From NCBI RefSeq assembly GCF_900107485.1, contig NZ_FNQE01000004.1, positions 1 to 64,000 of the forward strand: 64,000 bases of DNA, read 5' to 3'. This document shows, piece after piece, positions 45,926 through 54,417 of this stretch. Both the position numbers and the translations under genes were made by a program. Source of the DNA: Proteiniborus ethanoligenes. GTDB taxonomy: Bacteria > Bacillota > Clostridia > Tissierellales > Proteiniboraceae. Numbering within the stretch: position 1 is the stretch's first letter; every line of letters begins with the position of its first letter. Below the pieces are notes generated by a model that worked only from the letters and a program-made list of their open reading frames with translations, ran no database searches and was not told the DNA's origin.

Positions 45926-46862
45926 TAATATCCCTCCAGTTATTAATTTTTGAATTCTTAATCTTTGCTTTTTTCATTGACTTTGCTATAGTCTTAATGA
46001 TCATAGGCAGAATAGCAGCTAATAAAGCTAATGCATAAGGTAGCATGGCTAAAATTTGTGAAGGATATCCTTCTGTTGATAGATAATTAGCTAGAGCATT
46101 TGCAAAACCAAACAATAAGCAGACTAATAATGTTAATATAGGCTCTGCATTTGTTAGAATCAAAGCTGCTAAAGCTGTGAACCCTCTACCTGATGTCATA
46201 CCAACATTAAACAAATTTAGTGAAAGAGCTAATTGTGCACCTGCCAGCCCACAAAATAGTCCATTAAGAATCAAAGCAAAGTATTGAACTTTTTTAACAC
46301 TTATTCCAGCAGACATTGCAGCATTACTGCTTTGTCCTATGGCCCTCATTGATAATCCTATATTCGTTTTATATAGAAAAATATATACAAAAAACGGGAT
46401 TATCAATGATAAGTAAACTAAGATTGTTTGATTGTTTATAATAGGTCCAATTACTGGTACTTTTTCTAAAAAGCTAATAGCAATAGGACGTAAAGCTAAG
46501 TCAGAAGATAAAATGTATTTTCCGCTTACATCAAAGATTGGAATCATTAAATAACGTGTTAACCCACTTGAAAGAGTTAAAAAAGCTATTGCACATATTA
46601 CTGGATTAACTTTTAACTCCATTACAAATACTGCATAAATTAACGTCATAAGAATTGTAGCTATTACTCCTATAAATAGGCCACCTATAACACTATTAGT
46701 GTAAAATGCTCCTACAACAGAGGAAAAGCAGCCTATTAATGTAAAGCCTTCAAGTCCTAGATTAAAAATGTTAACCTTTAAAGCAAACAATCCACCTATT
46801 GCAATCAATATTATTGGAGCTGCTAAACGTAAAGAAGAGTTAAGTAATTGTAAGATATCCAT
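45918..46862 (-). CDS. Nucleoside ABC importer permease (NupQ type), second importer
   Basis: A 314-residue membrane permease of the BPD_transp_2 family with about eight to ten spans. The ALKVNIFNLGLEGFTLIGCF and AIGQSSNAAMSAGISVKKVQ segments correspond to the family signatures, but the usual GENPxAA coupling motif is changed to GQSSNAA. The ATG at 46862 follows AAGGGAGCTG and lies one base past the previous permease stop. Confidence 0.9.
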   Translation of the reverse strand: MDILQLLNSSLRLAAPIILIAIGGLFALKVNIFNLGLEGFTLIGCFSSVVGAFYTNSVIGGLFIGVIATILMTLIYAVFVMELKVNPVICAIAFLTLSSGLTRYLMIPIFDVSGKYILSSDLALRPIAISFLEKVPVIGPIINNQTILVYLSLIIPFFVYIFLYKTNIGLSMRAIGQSSNAAMSAGISVKKVQYFALILNGLFCGLAGAQLALSLNLFNVGMTSGRGFTALAALILTNAEPILTLLVCLLFGFANALANYLSTEGYPSQILAMLPYALALLAAILPMIIKTIAKSMKKAKIKNSKINNWRDINV

Positions 46863-47918
46863 TTATTCAGCTCCCTTCTTTTTTGTTGACTTAGAAAAAT
46901 ATTGCACTATATTAATGGTAGCAAACAGCATTACAAATCCTTGAACTACAAGAACTATTTCCGAAGGCACATTAGTCATTACTGACAGAGTAACGGAACC
47001 ACTCTGTAGGCTTCCCAATATTAAAGCCCCTAATACTAGTCCTATTGTGGATTTACTACCTATCAGGGCAGCTGTCATACCATAAAAGCCTAGATTTTCA
47101 ACAAATCCATTATATACTTTATGGTATACTCCAAAGATTTCTCCAACAACAGACAGCCCTGAGAAAGCACCGCCTAGAAATGCTACAATTAAAATTAGTC
47201 GGATTGTATTTATACCACTTGCCTTGGCAAACCTTGGGTTATATCCTACGATTCTTAGTCTATAGCCTGGTGCTGATTTTTTAGCAATTATACCATAAAC
47301 TAAAATAATAATTGTAGAAGCCACAAGGAGCATAATTCCACTTACAATAGGTTTCACTGTTATTGACATGGCTGTTGATTTACCTACCTCAGCAATTGGA
47401 CTATATAGCAATAAGTAATTAGTTAATAGAAGAATTATATAGTTCATTAACATAGCAACAATAACTTCATTAACACCAAATAAAAATTTAAATATTGCCG
47501 GTATAAGACAAACAATACCACCAGCTAAAATCGCTACAATTATCATTATCAGCATAAGTGGAAATGTAGGGATATGTCCCAATAATTTTTGTACTGCAGC
47601 AATTGCAATAGCAGCAGCATACATTTGTCCCTCTTGTCCAATATTAAAATAGCCACATTTGTTACAAACAGCGAAGGATATGCCCAACATAATGATAGGT
47701 AATGTATATCTTATAGTATTTTGTATTCCAGATAGTGAACCAAAAGCTCCTTTTGCTAAAACAGAATAGGCTTCAATCGGATTGCCACCTGTAAACCATA
47801 CAACAATTCCAGCTACTATAAATGCAATAATAATAGAAAAGACAGGACTAAATAATTGTATTAAATGATTTCTATCATTCAATTTATTTTTATACATCTG
47901 TATCATTTGTGTCCCCAT
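46863..47918 (-). CDS. Nucleoside ABC importer permease (NupP type), second importer
   Basis: A 351-residue membrane permease with about nine spans; the CGYFNIGQEGQMYAAAIAI and RIVGYNPRFAKASGINTIR segments are family signatures. The start overlaps the ATPase gene by 29 bases. Three in-frame ATG codons occur within 21 bases (47918, 47906, 47897); GGATGGGG favours 47906, so the exact start is uncertain. It pairs with the permease encoded at 45918-46862. Confidence 0.88.
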   Translation of the reverse strand: MGTQMIQMYKNKLNDRNHLIQLFSPVFSIIIAFIVAGIVVWFTGGNPIEAYSVLAKGAFGSLSGIQNTIRYTLPIIMLGISFAVCNKCGYFNIGQEGQMYAAAIAIAAVQKLLGHIPTFPLMLIMIIVAILAGGIVCLIPAIFKFLFGVNEVIVAMLMNYIILLLTNYLLLYSPIAEVGKSTAMSITVKPIVSGIMLLVASTIIILVYGIIAKKSAPGYRLRIVGYNPRFAKASGINTIRLILIVAFLGGAFSGLSVVGEIFGVYHKVYNGFVENLGFYGMTAALIGSKSTIGLVLGALILGSLQSGSVTLSVMTNVPSEIVLVVQGFVMLFATINIVQYFSKSTKKKGAE

Positions 47919-49440
47919 CCTTTCTTACAGTTATACCACCCATCATTAGACCAATATCTGATTCTGATACTGAGTTGTTTTCGATTTCGTGGGAGAATAT
48001 CTCCCCTGAAATTCCTCCTTCATATAGCACTATTATTCGATCACTTAATGATAGTAGCTCTTCAAGGTTTGCAGAAATAAGCAATATGGCTGTACCTTTA
48101 TCTTTTTCCTCTAATAATATTTTACGAACAAAATTAATTGCTCCAATATCTAATCCTCTTGTTGGCTGTGATGCAACTAACAGCTTAGGATTGCGACTTA
48201 TTTCTCTTGCTAATACAATCTTCTGCATATTCCCGCCAGATAAGTTATTCACTGGCTTGCCTTTTTCAATACCTCTAATGTCAAATTTCTTAATCATTTC
48301 AGATGAAAAGCTCTCAATTTTTTCTTTGTTTAAAAACACAAGGTTTTTGAATGTATCCTCTGTACCACAAATCACATTTTCACTCATATCTGCTTCCAAT
48401 GCTAAACCTGTAGTCATCCGGTCCTCAGATATATATCCAACGCCTGATTTTCTTCTTTGGGCTATAGATAAATTAGTAATGTCATCTCCCGCTAGAATAA
48501 TTTTCCCAGATGATAAATGCTCCATTCCAATAATTGAATTAAGAAGCTCAGTCTGGCCATTTCCTTCTACGCCGCCTATTCCTAAAATCTCTCCAGAGCG
48601 TATTTCAAAGCTTAAATCTCTTAATTTAGGAATTCCTTCATCATCAAAAAACCATAGCTTTTCAAAGCTACATACAGTTTCCCCAATACATCCTCTCTTT
48701 TGATTTTGAAATAAGGAAACCTCATTTTTTCCAATCATAGCTCTTGCAATATCAGTTTCTGTAACCTGCCCTCTAACATATTTTGCAGATACCTTGCCAC
48801 CTCTCATGACAGTTATTCTGTCTGCCACTGTAATTACTTCTTTTAGCTTATGAGAAATAAATATTACTGATTTTCCTTCACTTTTTAATTCTTCAATAAT
48901 ATTAAACAATTCATCAGATTCTTGCGGTGTCAATACAGCAGTAGGCTCGTCTAAAATTAATATATTGGCTCCCAAATATAACGTTTTGATAATTTCTATT
49001 TTTTGACGTTCCCCTACAGATAGTGAGCTAATTGGTCTATTTAAGGAAATTTTCATATTGAATCTATCTAGAAGCCCTTTCACTTTATTTCTTGCTTCCT
49101 TATAGTCAATGAAAATATGCTTTAATGGAGCATGTCCTAATATAATGTTTTCTAATACTGACATATTAGGTATTTGCATAAAATTTTGGTGTACCATCCC
49201 AATGCCTAGTGATAAAGCCTTTGAAATATTGTACTCTTCTCTTTTACCTCGAATTAATATTTCACCTGAATCATGTTTGTATTGGCCATATAAAATTCTC
49301 ATTAGGGTAGTCTTTCCTGCACCATTTTCACCTACTAAAGCATGTGTTTCTCCCTGTTTTAAATTGAAATCGATATTGTCATTAGCAATAATAGAGCCAA
49401 ATTTTTTTGTTATTGATTTCATCTCTACAATATAATCCAT
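47890..49440 (-). CDS. Nucleoside ABC importer ATPase (NupO type), second importer
   Basis: A 516-residue tandem ABC ATPase. The first domain has GENGAGKT (37-44), SLSVGERQKIEI and LILDEPTAVLTP; the second has GVEGNGQTELL in place of Walker A and NLSGGNMQKIVLAREI. It is organised exactly like the copy at 22943-24490. GGAGGAAAAA precedes the ATG. It follows the eIF2B-like gene by 34 bases. Confidence 0.92.
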   Translation of the reverse strand: MDYIVEMKSITKKFGSIIANDNIDFNLKQGETHALVGENGAGKTTLMRILYGQYKHDSGEILIRGKREEYNISKALSLGIGMVHQNFMQIPNMSVLENIILGHAPLKHIFIDYKEARNKVKGLLDRFNMKISLNRPISSLSVGERQKIEIIKTLYLGANILILDEPTAVLTPQESDELFNIIEELKSEGKSVIFISHKLKEVITVADRITVMRGGKVSAKYVRGQVTETDIARAMIGKNEVSLFQNQKRGCIGETVCSFEKLWFFDDEGIPKLRDLSFEIRSGEILGIGGVEGNGQTELLNSIIGMEHLSSGKIILAGDDITNLSIAQRRKSGVGYISEDRMTTGLALEADMSENVICGTEDTFKNLVFLNKEKIESFSSEMIKKFDIRGIEKGKPVNNLSGGNMQKIVLAREISRNPKLLVASQPTRGLDIGAINFVRKILLEEKDKGTAILLISANLEELLSLSDRIIVLYEGGISGEIFSHEIENNSVSESDIGLMMGGITVRKDGDTNDTDV

Positions 49441-49474
49441 TTTTTCCTCCTATACATTTTGCACGGGGATATGT

Positions 49475-50434
49475 TTATATATTAAATAATTCGTCTTTTA
49501 AGTTTTCCCAACAGCTTGAAATATTAGAAGGTGCTATAACTCCATATTCAGTAATTAAAGCAGTTATATTCCTTGCAGGAGTTAAGTCAAAGAATTGGTT
49601 AATTATCTCTAAGCCATCAAAGGAATCAAAGTCATCTTCTCCTATTATTAGTTCATCTTTTGTTCTTTTTTCCAAAACTACAGGATGTCCATATTTCGTT
49701 CTTTCATCAAGCTTGTATATTTCCGAAGCAATATAAACAGGTGTTTTGCAGCTCAAGGCAAGCTGGCTAATTAGTGCAGTTCCCATCTTATTAGCTACAC
49801 TACCGTCCCAAGCAATGGTGTCAGCGCCCATAATTATATAATCAGCTTTAGGCATAAACTCCCATATAGATGCATCAGTAATATAAGTAACAGGAATATT
49901 GTAGCTTTGAAGAATTTTAACGGCTAATCTAGACTCTCTTAAAGGTCTTGATTCAGTACAAATAACCTGAAACTTTTTCCCTTGCTCTGCAGCAGAAGAG
50001 AAGATACTCATCAGGGTACTGCTGTAGCTATGCATCATAACTACATCCCCATCTTGTATGATATTGCTTCCTATCTGACCTAGCTTTGAGACTGAATCAA
50101 AGGAATGAGTTATTATATTCTCACATAGTTTTATTGCTTTGGATTTAACTGTAGCAATATCTGTATTGTCATTAAAAGTATTTAAAAGTTCATAAACTAA
50201 TTCTTTAGTATTATATATTGTAGCCATTGTAGGCTTTAATGATATTAATTCATCCGAAATTTTATCAAATCTTTCTATAATTTCATTTAAGCTATTAAAG
50301 TTTTCCTTTTCTAGTGCAAGCTTGTAGGCCCAAGCCGCTGCACGTCCAAAGGGGCTGCCACCTTTAACATTCATATCTCTAATCTCATCAATTACATGTT
50401 GTGTAGATGTAAATTCAATGTCCTTTACCTTCAA
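49475..50434 (-). CDS. eIF2B-alpha/R15P isomerase-like protein
   Basis: A 319-residue cytoplasmic protein of the eIF-2B alpha/MtnA/ribose-1,5-bisphosphate isomerase family. The GADTIAWDGSVANKMGT segment (about 208-224) keeps the family Asp that binds the sugar phosphate. At the place where isomerases have a catalytic Cys (THCHS in archaeal R15P isomerase) it reads MMHSYSS, with Ser instead, as in non-catalytic eIF2B subunits. An isomerase or a sugar-phosphate-sensing role is possible. The TTG at 50434 has GGAGGAAGAAC before it; the ATG at 50452 has no ribosome site. It lies between the kinase-like gene and the importer genes. Confidence 0.75.
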   Translation of the reverse strand: MKVKDIEFTSTQHVIDEIRDMNVKGGSPFGRAAAWAYKLALEKENFNSLNEIIERFDKISDELISLKPTMATIYNTKELVYELLNTFNDNTDIATVKSKAIKLCENIITHSFDSVSKLGQIGSNIIQDGDVVMMHSYSSTLMSIFSSAAEQGKKFQVICTESRPLRESRLAVKILQSYNIPVTYITDASIWEFMPKADYIIMGADTIAWDGSVANKMGTALISQLALSCKTPVYIASEIYKLDERTKYGHPVVLEKRTKDELIIGEDDFDSFDGLEIINQFFDLTPARNITALITEYGVIAPSNISSCWENLKDELFNI

Positions 50435-50467
50435 AGTTCTTCCTCCATTCATAATTATCAGTACTAT

Positions 50468-51295
50468 CTATTCAACTATTTCTCCAATTCTATATACAGG
50501 AATATCCATATCTTCAATCAGTTTGTTAATATTGTCTGGATGTATACTAACTAAGACTGCAGTGCTAGAGCCAGCAGAGGTATAAAGATCTATTTCGCAC
50601 TCATCATATTGCTTAAATTTAAAGCCGCAGATCCTAGCTAATTCATTAGCCTCGTATAGAGCACCCTTTGAGCCTATAGGAAGTATCTCATGCACATACT
50701 CTAATTCTCTTAATTTTTTAACAGTAGATATTTTAGCTACATTGTAGTCCCTTTCACTATAAGGTACTTCAATCCCACTTTGTGGCAATCCTACACTCAT
50801 GACAATGTCACCGGCCTGAGTTTTACCAACCTTGTAATTATCCATTGTCACTATTCCAATAACAGTTACACCTATTCCAGTTTGTGTAGTCACCATATTG
50901 TCTTCAGTACTACCTGTAAGCTGAATAGAATCCCACAGCCCAGCGTCTTCCAGCTCATTTTTCATTGCTTCAATTATTCTCTTTCCAGATGGGTTCATTT
51001 CTACACATAAATTGTTGGCAATTACCAAAGGTATAGCTCCTGTAGAAAGGACCTCCATTAAAGGTACCTTTAATGCACTTACTGCAGTTTCTTCATAATT
51101 ATTCTTATGTGTATCATTTATTTTTTCTCCATTTGAAGCATTGGAGTCACAGGCTATTACAAGCTTTATATCTCCAATTAGATGAATAATAGATAAATCC
51201 CTAACTTTTTCAACCTTTCTAGGGCTTCTAACTCCAGAAGAAAGTTCTTGTAGCTCCCCGTAGTCATTTAATAAAGATTGAACATTTATGTCCAT
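50468..51295 (-). CDS. PurM-superfamily (AIR synthase-related) protein, kinase-like
   Basis: A 275-residue cytoplasmic protein with the AIR synthase-related/PurM fold, whose members (PurM, ThiL, SelD, HypE, alpha-ribazole kinase) phosphorylate or activate small molecules with ATP. Visible segments are VIACDSNASNGEKIND (about 47-62, candidate metal/ATP acidic residues), KVPLMEVLSTGAIPLVIANN and LTGSTEDNM. The text most resembles alpha-ribazole-kinase-like proteins. In this operon it could supply the nucleoside kinase step before PsuG. GAAGGGAG precedes the ATG. It is the second gene after the GntR regulator. Confidence 0.7.
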   Translation of the reverse strand: MDINVQSLLNDYGELQELSSGVRSPRKVEKVRDLSIIHLIGDIKLVIACDSNASNGEKINDTHKNNYEETAVSALKVPLMEVLSTGAIPLVIANNLCVEMNPSGKRIIEAMKNELEDAGLWDSIQLTGSTEDNMVTTQTGIGVTVIGIVTMDNYKVGKTQAGDIVMSVGLPQSGIEVPYSERDYNVAKISTVKKLRELEYVHEILPIGSKGALYEANELARICGFKFKQYDECEIDLYTSAGSSTAVLVSIHPDNINKLIEDMDIPVYRIGEIVE

Positions 51296-51318
51296 GTGAT
51301 TTCTCCCTTCATCAAAAT

Positions 51319-52050
51319 TTAACGTTTTAATTTGATTACAGCCTTATGTCTGTCTCCTCTAGTCCTAGAATCAGCATATTCTACAATATTTCCCTTGTCA
51401 TTAAATACTATTCTCTGTGTTACAAAAATCGGAAAGCCCTCTGGTATCTTCAATAGCATTGAATCTAAAGAATCAGCAATGTCAACCTCCATTCTTTCCT
51501 CACCTGAAGATAGGATTACCCCTGCCTTTTCCAAGGAAAAATATAACGAAGTTCTAGTAAAATCAATATCTTCCCACTCATAGTTTTTTAGTTCCTTAAT
51601 TGGCAAATAACTAGTAGTCAATTGCATTGGTTCATCATCAACAAATCTTAAGCGTGATAATTTTAAAATCTTTTCTTTAGTATCAATTTTAAGAATTTGT
51701 TCTAAATTTTCATCAGGCATAATTATATCTTTTGCTAAAACAATTGAATGAGTTTTGCTTCCCCTAGCTATAGCATCTTCAGTAAAGCTTCTCAGCAAGG
51801 GCAGCTGTTGCTCGTATGAAGTATCTGCAACAAAAGTTCCTTTTCCCTGCTGCTTAATAACATAACCAGAATACTGCAAAGAAATAATAGCTGATCTAAT
51901 TGTCGTCCTGCTAACCTTCAGCATATCTTCTAGTTCTGATTCTGTAGGCAGCATATCACCAGGCTTTAATTTGTTTTTTGATATATATTCTTTGATATAC
52001 TCCTCAACTTGGTGGTATAAGGGCATATCCTTATCTTTATCTATTTTCAT
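51319..52050 (-). CDS. GntR/HutC-type regulator (UTRA), second importer operon
   Basis: A 243-residue regulator with an N-terminal GntR winged helix (PLYHQVEEYIKEYISKNKL, LPTESELEDMLKVSRTTIR, about 8-70) and a UTRA ligand-binding domain (about 85-240). As first gene of the operon it probably senses a nucleotide or sugar phosphate. A near-perfect 11-bp palindrome stands 11 bases before its ATG, a likely autoregulatory site. The only good GGAGGG ribosome site lies about 40 bases upstream, on the far side of that palindrome. Confidence 0.88.
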   Translation of the reverse strand: MKIDKDKDMPLYHQVEEYIKEYISKNKLKPGDMLPTESELEDMLKVSRTTIRSAIISLQYSGYVIKQQGKGTFVADTSYEQQLPLLRSFTEDAIARGSKTHSIVLAKDIIMPDENLEQILKIDTKEKILKLSRLRFVDDEPMQLTTSYLPIKELKNYEWEDIDFTRTSLYFSLEKAGVILSSGEERMEVDIADSLDSMLLKIPEGFPIFVTQRIVFNDKGNIVEYADSRTRGDRHKAVIKLKR

Positions 52051-52060
52051 TTTTATAAAT

Positions 52061-52088
52061 AATTTACTTGTCTAAAAACAAGTAAATT
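52061..52088. promoter_or_regulatory. Palindromic operator before the second GntR gene
   Basis: AATTTACTTGT and ACAAGTAAATT form 11-bp perfect arms around a six-base centre, between the GGAGGG site and the ATG. This suits a GntR dimer site and could also fold in the mRNA. Confidence 0.75.
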
Positions 52089-52292
52089 ATAGCTCCCTCC
52101 CTTCATATATTGTAATCTTATCTAAGTGACAACGATTTCATCATTACCTTTAGTATAACTATTTCATAAATATAAGTCAATACTTCGTAAACATAATGAT
52201 GTTATTAAATTAAAAATATATTGATAATGATGTTTGTAACAACTACATAATCTGATTAACGAACACAATCATTGCAATAGAATCCAACAAAA

Positions 52293-52326
52293 AAACACCT
52301 TCTGGCTTTGTATTACCAAAAGGTGT
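52293..52326 (-). terminator. Hairpin of the ACACCTT repeat family
   Basis: ACACCTT and AAGGTGT arms resemble the other family members but with a compensated base change. It lies between the GntR promoter region and the RCC1-like gene. Confidence 0.65.
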
Positions 52327-52339
52327 ATATTTCTCAATA

Positions 52340-52382
52340 AGTTAAAAGGTTTCTAATTTTCTATGTCTTTTTCTTGTTTAAT
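52340..52382 (-). pseudogene. Rpn-family nuclease C-terminal tail, remnant
   Basis: The minus strand encodes a short KQEKDIEN stop-like tail matching the end of the fragments at 53967 and 55963, and the flanking TCTCAATAAGTTAAAA sequence is shared. Too little remains to identify it beyond this similarity. Confidence 0.4.
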
Positions 52383-52435
52383 ATGTTAAGTGCCTGGAAC
52401 TATTCATTAGATAAGTTTCGCACCTAGCATCATCC

Positions 52436-53731
52436 CTAATAAACTACATTTGGAGTAATCTGTATAAGCTCGAATTGGACAGCTTTATACATAAACAAAC
52501 TATCCCCACTATCAGTAGAAAACTCTGTTTTTTCTTCGATTTCTGTTTTGCCAATAACAATATTGATTTGATCAATAGGCTCTCCTTTTTTATCATAAAG
52601 TAAAAATGTCAGCCGACAATTATGCCAAGTAGTATCCATATTATTCATAATAGTACCATAAATTCGTTGTACTTTTCCATCATCATAACTTCCCTGTAAG
52701 CTAATCATTACAGAATCAAAAACTGGATCCCAACGATTTTGTTTGCCTTTAGTATTCCTGTAGTTTGTCCCTAGGCCTTCATCATCTTTAATGTCTGGAG
52801 TTTCATTAATAAGGATTTCTTCTCCTTTGTTGGTTATGGCAAGAATTCCGTCTTCTTTAAATTCAAAACTCTTGACATTATCCAGCTTTTTAATTGCCGA
52901 ATATCCTTTTTGATTGGGATGAACTTTTTCAATTTGTCTGTCTAATGTATCACCGTTACCAATCTTTAATTTAATTATCTCTTTAGTACGTGGCAAAGCT
53001 CCCCATACATGTAGTTCATCGTTCAGGGTAATAGCTGCACATTTATAGTAATTCTCATCTTTTATGTCAATTTTATATTCTTTTACATTTTCTAAAACCA
53101 AATAAGGATCATAAAATTGATCTGTATACTCATAAAATACTTCATTATAGCTACACTGGCCATTTCCAATTTGTCCATATCCATTTGTTCCCCAAACATA
53201 TAGCCTTGCATCATTAGTTATAGCACTAGCATTGTAGCCTTGAGGAATGGTATCGTAATAATTATTTTCATTTCCATATAATATGACCTCGGACACATTA
53301 GATATTATTTTGTCAAATTGTTCGCCATTTTTTTGATAGATAATACCTTCATCTGTCCATATGTACAAATTATCCTTTACTAAAAAAATCTCTTTTACTC
53401 CTGTTATATCTAAGGGTCTACTTTCCAAAGTCATATTCCTATTTTCATCAGTTAGAACATGATAAGAGTATAATTGGTTATCTTTGTCTATTGCATATTT
53501 AATCTCTCTTGAAAGCCATTTCGCGAAATCCTCTTTTTTTCTATCCTTCTTAAATGAGCTCATATTCTCTAAATCAATTATTTTAGTTTCATCTGGATTA
53601 TATTCATCAAAGGCTATGTACTTAGTGAATCCATATGAACTATCGTCAATATTAATCTTAGGACCAAAGCATCCAGTAATAAAGAAAATAATACTTAATG
53701 GAATTAATAAATAAATCATTTTTTTCAGCAT
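52436..53731 (-). CDS. RCC1-like lipoprotein
   Basis: A 431-residue lipoprotein (lipobox FITGC, Cys21). Weak RCC1/beta-propeller-type repeats are visible (NDARLYVWGTNGYGQIGNGQ, LNDELHVWGALPRTKEI, KDNLYIWTDEGIIYQ, EDGILAITNKGEEIL). The last 100 residues form a separate beta module beginning VMISLQGSYDDGKV, with WHNCRLTFLLYDKKGE, similar to FxLYD domains. It should be an outer-surface lipoprotein of unknown ligand. The ATG at 53731 has GAGGAGGAGAC before it. It is monocistronic at the edge of the repeat-rich accessory region. Confidence 0.75.
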   Translation of the reverse strand: MLKKMIYLLIPLSIIFFITGCFGPKINIDDSSYGFTKYIAFDEYNPDETKIIDLENMSSFKKDRKKEDFAKWLSREIKYAIDKDNQLYSYHVLTDENRNMTLESRPLDITGVKEIFLVKDNLYIWTDEGIIYQKNGEQFDKIISNVSEVILYGNENNYYDTIPQGYNASAITNDARLYVWGTNGYGQIGNGQCSYNEVFYEYTDQFYDPYLVLENVKEYKIDIKDENYYKCAAITLNDELHVWGALPRTKEIIKLKIGNGDTLDRQIEKVHPNQKGYSAIKKLDNVKSFEFKEDGILAITNKGEEILINETPDIKDDEGLGTNYRNTKGKQNRWDPVFDSVMISLQGSYDDGKVQRIYGTIMNNMDTTWHNCRLTFLLYDKKGEPIDQINIVIGKTEIEEKTEFSTDSGDSLFMYKAVQFELIQITPNVVY

Positions 53732-53940
53732 AAATGTCTCCTCCTCTTAGTTTATTGTTAGATTAAGCTTTAATAATTCTTGGCAGTCCAACTGGTTGAT
53801 GTATTAATTCCACCTTTACAATTGTACTGGCTATACTTAGTAGCTTATATTAATAATTTGCCATATGAATATATTACCATGTACATTTATGGCTAGTCCA
53901 GAAAGAAATTAATAAAACTTTAACTTTGCTAAAAAGTGAT
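53732..53940. other. AT-rich spacer upstream of the RCC1-like gene
   Basis: This stretch should hold the promoter of the RCC1-like gene. Together with the remnants to 54417 it makes 686 bases without an intact gene. No clear signal was found within this part. Confidence 0.35.
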
Positions 53941-53966
53941 ATGTTTCTCAATAAGTTAAAAGATTT

Positions 53967-54139
53967 CTAATCATCTATTTCTTTTTTTAATTGTACTACT
54001 TCCTCAATAGATAGCTCGGCAGCATCTACAACTTGTTCTACTGTTAATCCTAATCTTAACATGTTTTCGCTGTTTTTCTTTTCCCTTCTAAAATACCTTT
54101 TCCCACGCCTTCTTTAATTAGTTGTTCTGCTATAGTCAT
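53967..54139 (-). pseudogene. Rpn-family nuclease C-terminal fragment, copy A (frameshifted)
   Basis: The minus strand begins MTIAEQLIKEGVGKGILEGK and continues in the -1 frame with NSENMLRLGLTVEQVVDAAE and a charged tail. This is the C-terminal end of Rpn-type (PD-(D/E)XK, recombination-promoting nuclease) proteins. The nuclease domain is missing and the two parts are in different frames, joined at an AAAAGAAAAAC run. A good GAGGAG precedes the ATG. It is 173 bases long, the same as copy B. Confidence 0.65.
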
Positions 54140-54177
54140 GATCTCCTCGCTCCTTTCTAAAGAGATGTTTTTTAAAC

Positions 54178-54202
54178 AACCAAGGGGACAGTCCCCTTGG
54201 TT
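54178..54202. repeat. GGGACAGTCCC hairpin, copy 2
   Basis: AACCAAGGGG and CCCCTTGGTT arms form a perfect stem around ACAGT. The core equals that at 34798-34823 while the outer pairs differ and still match each other. Confidence 0.75.
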
Positions 54203-54250
54203 ATTCAATTTCAGTAATCCTTATATTTAGCCTATTAAGCTCCGCTTCCT

Positions 54251-54326
54251 TTACCCATTAATCACACTAACAACACCATTGCTCAAAGCCATGATCAAAA
54301 TCCCAGCTATTAGATTCCCTACAAAT
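54251..54326 (-). pseudogene. C-terminal fragment of the small multi-drug export gene
   Basis: The minus strand encodes only NLIAGILIMALSNGVVSVING, nearly identical to the end of the gene at 59079-59570. It then jumps straight into sequence found upstream of that gene (54327 onward matches 59577 onward), so the body of the gene has been deleted in this copy. Confidence 0.8.
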
Positions 54327-54417
54327 TTCCCCTTATGTGCCTAAAATTAGTTATAGTTTTATTTTACCATACTATTTACTACTTAAGTTCTTATATTTTA
54401 TTAAAGATATTTATGGG

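Noticed and set aside
47909-48703. A 264-codon plus-strand frame within the ATPase gene
   Set aside because: It is antisense to a gene with complete Walker and signature motifs and shows no family features.
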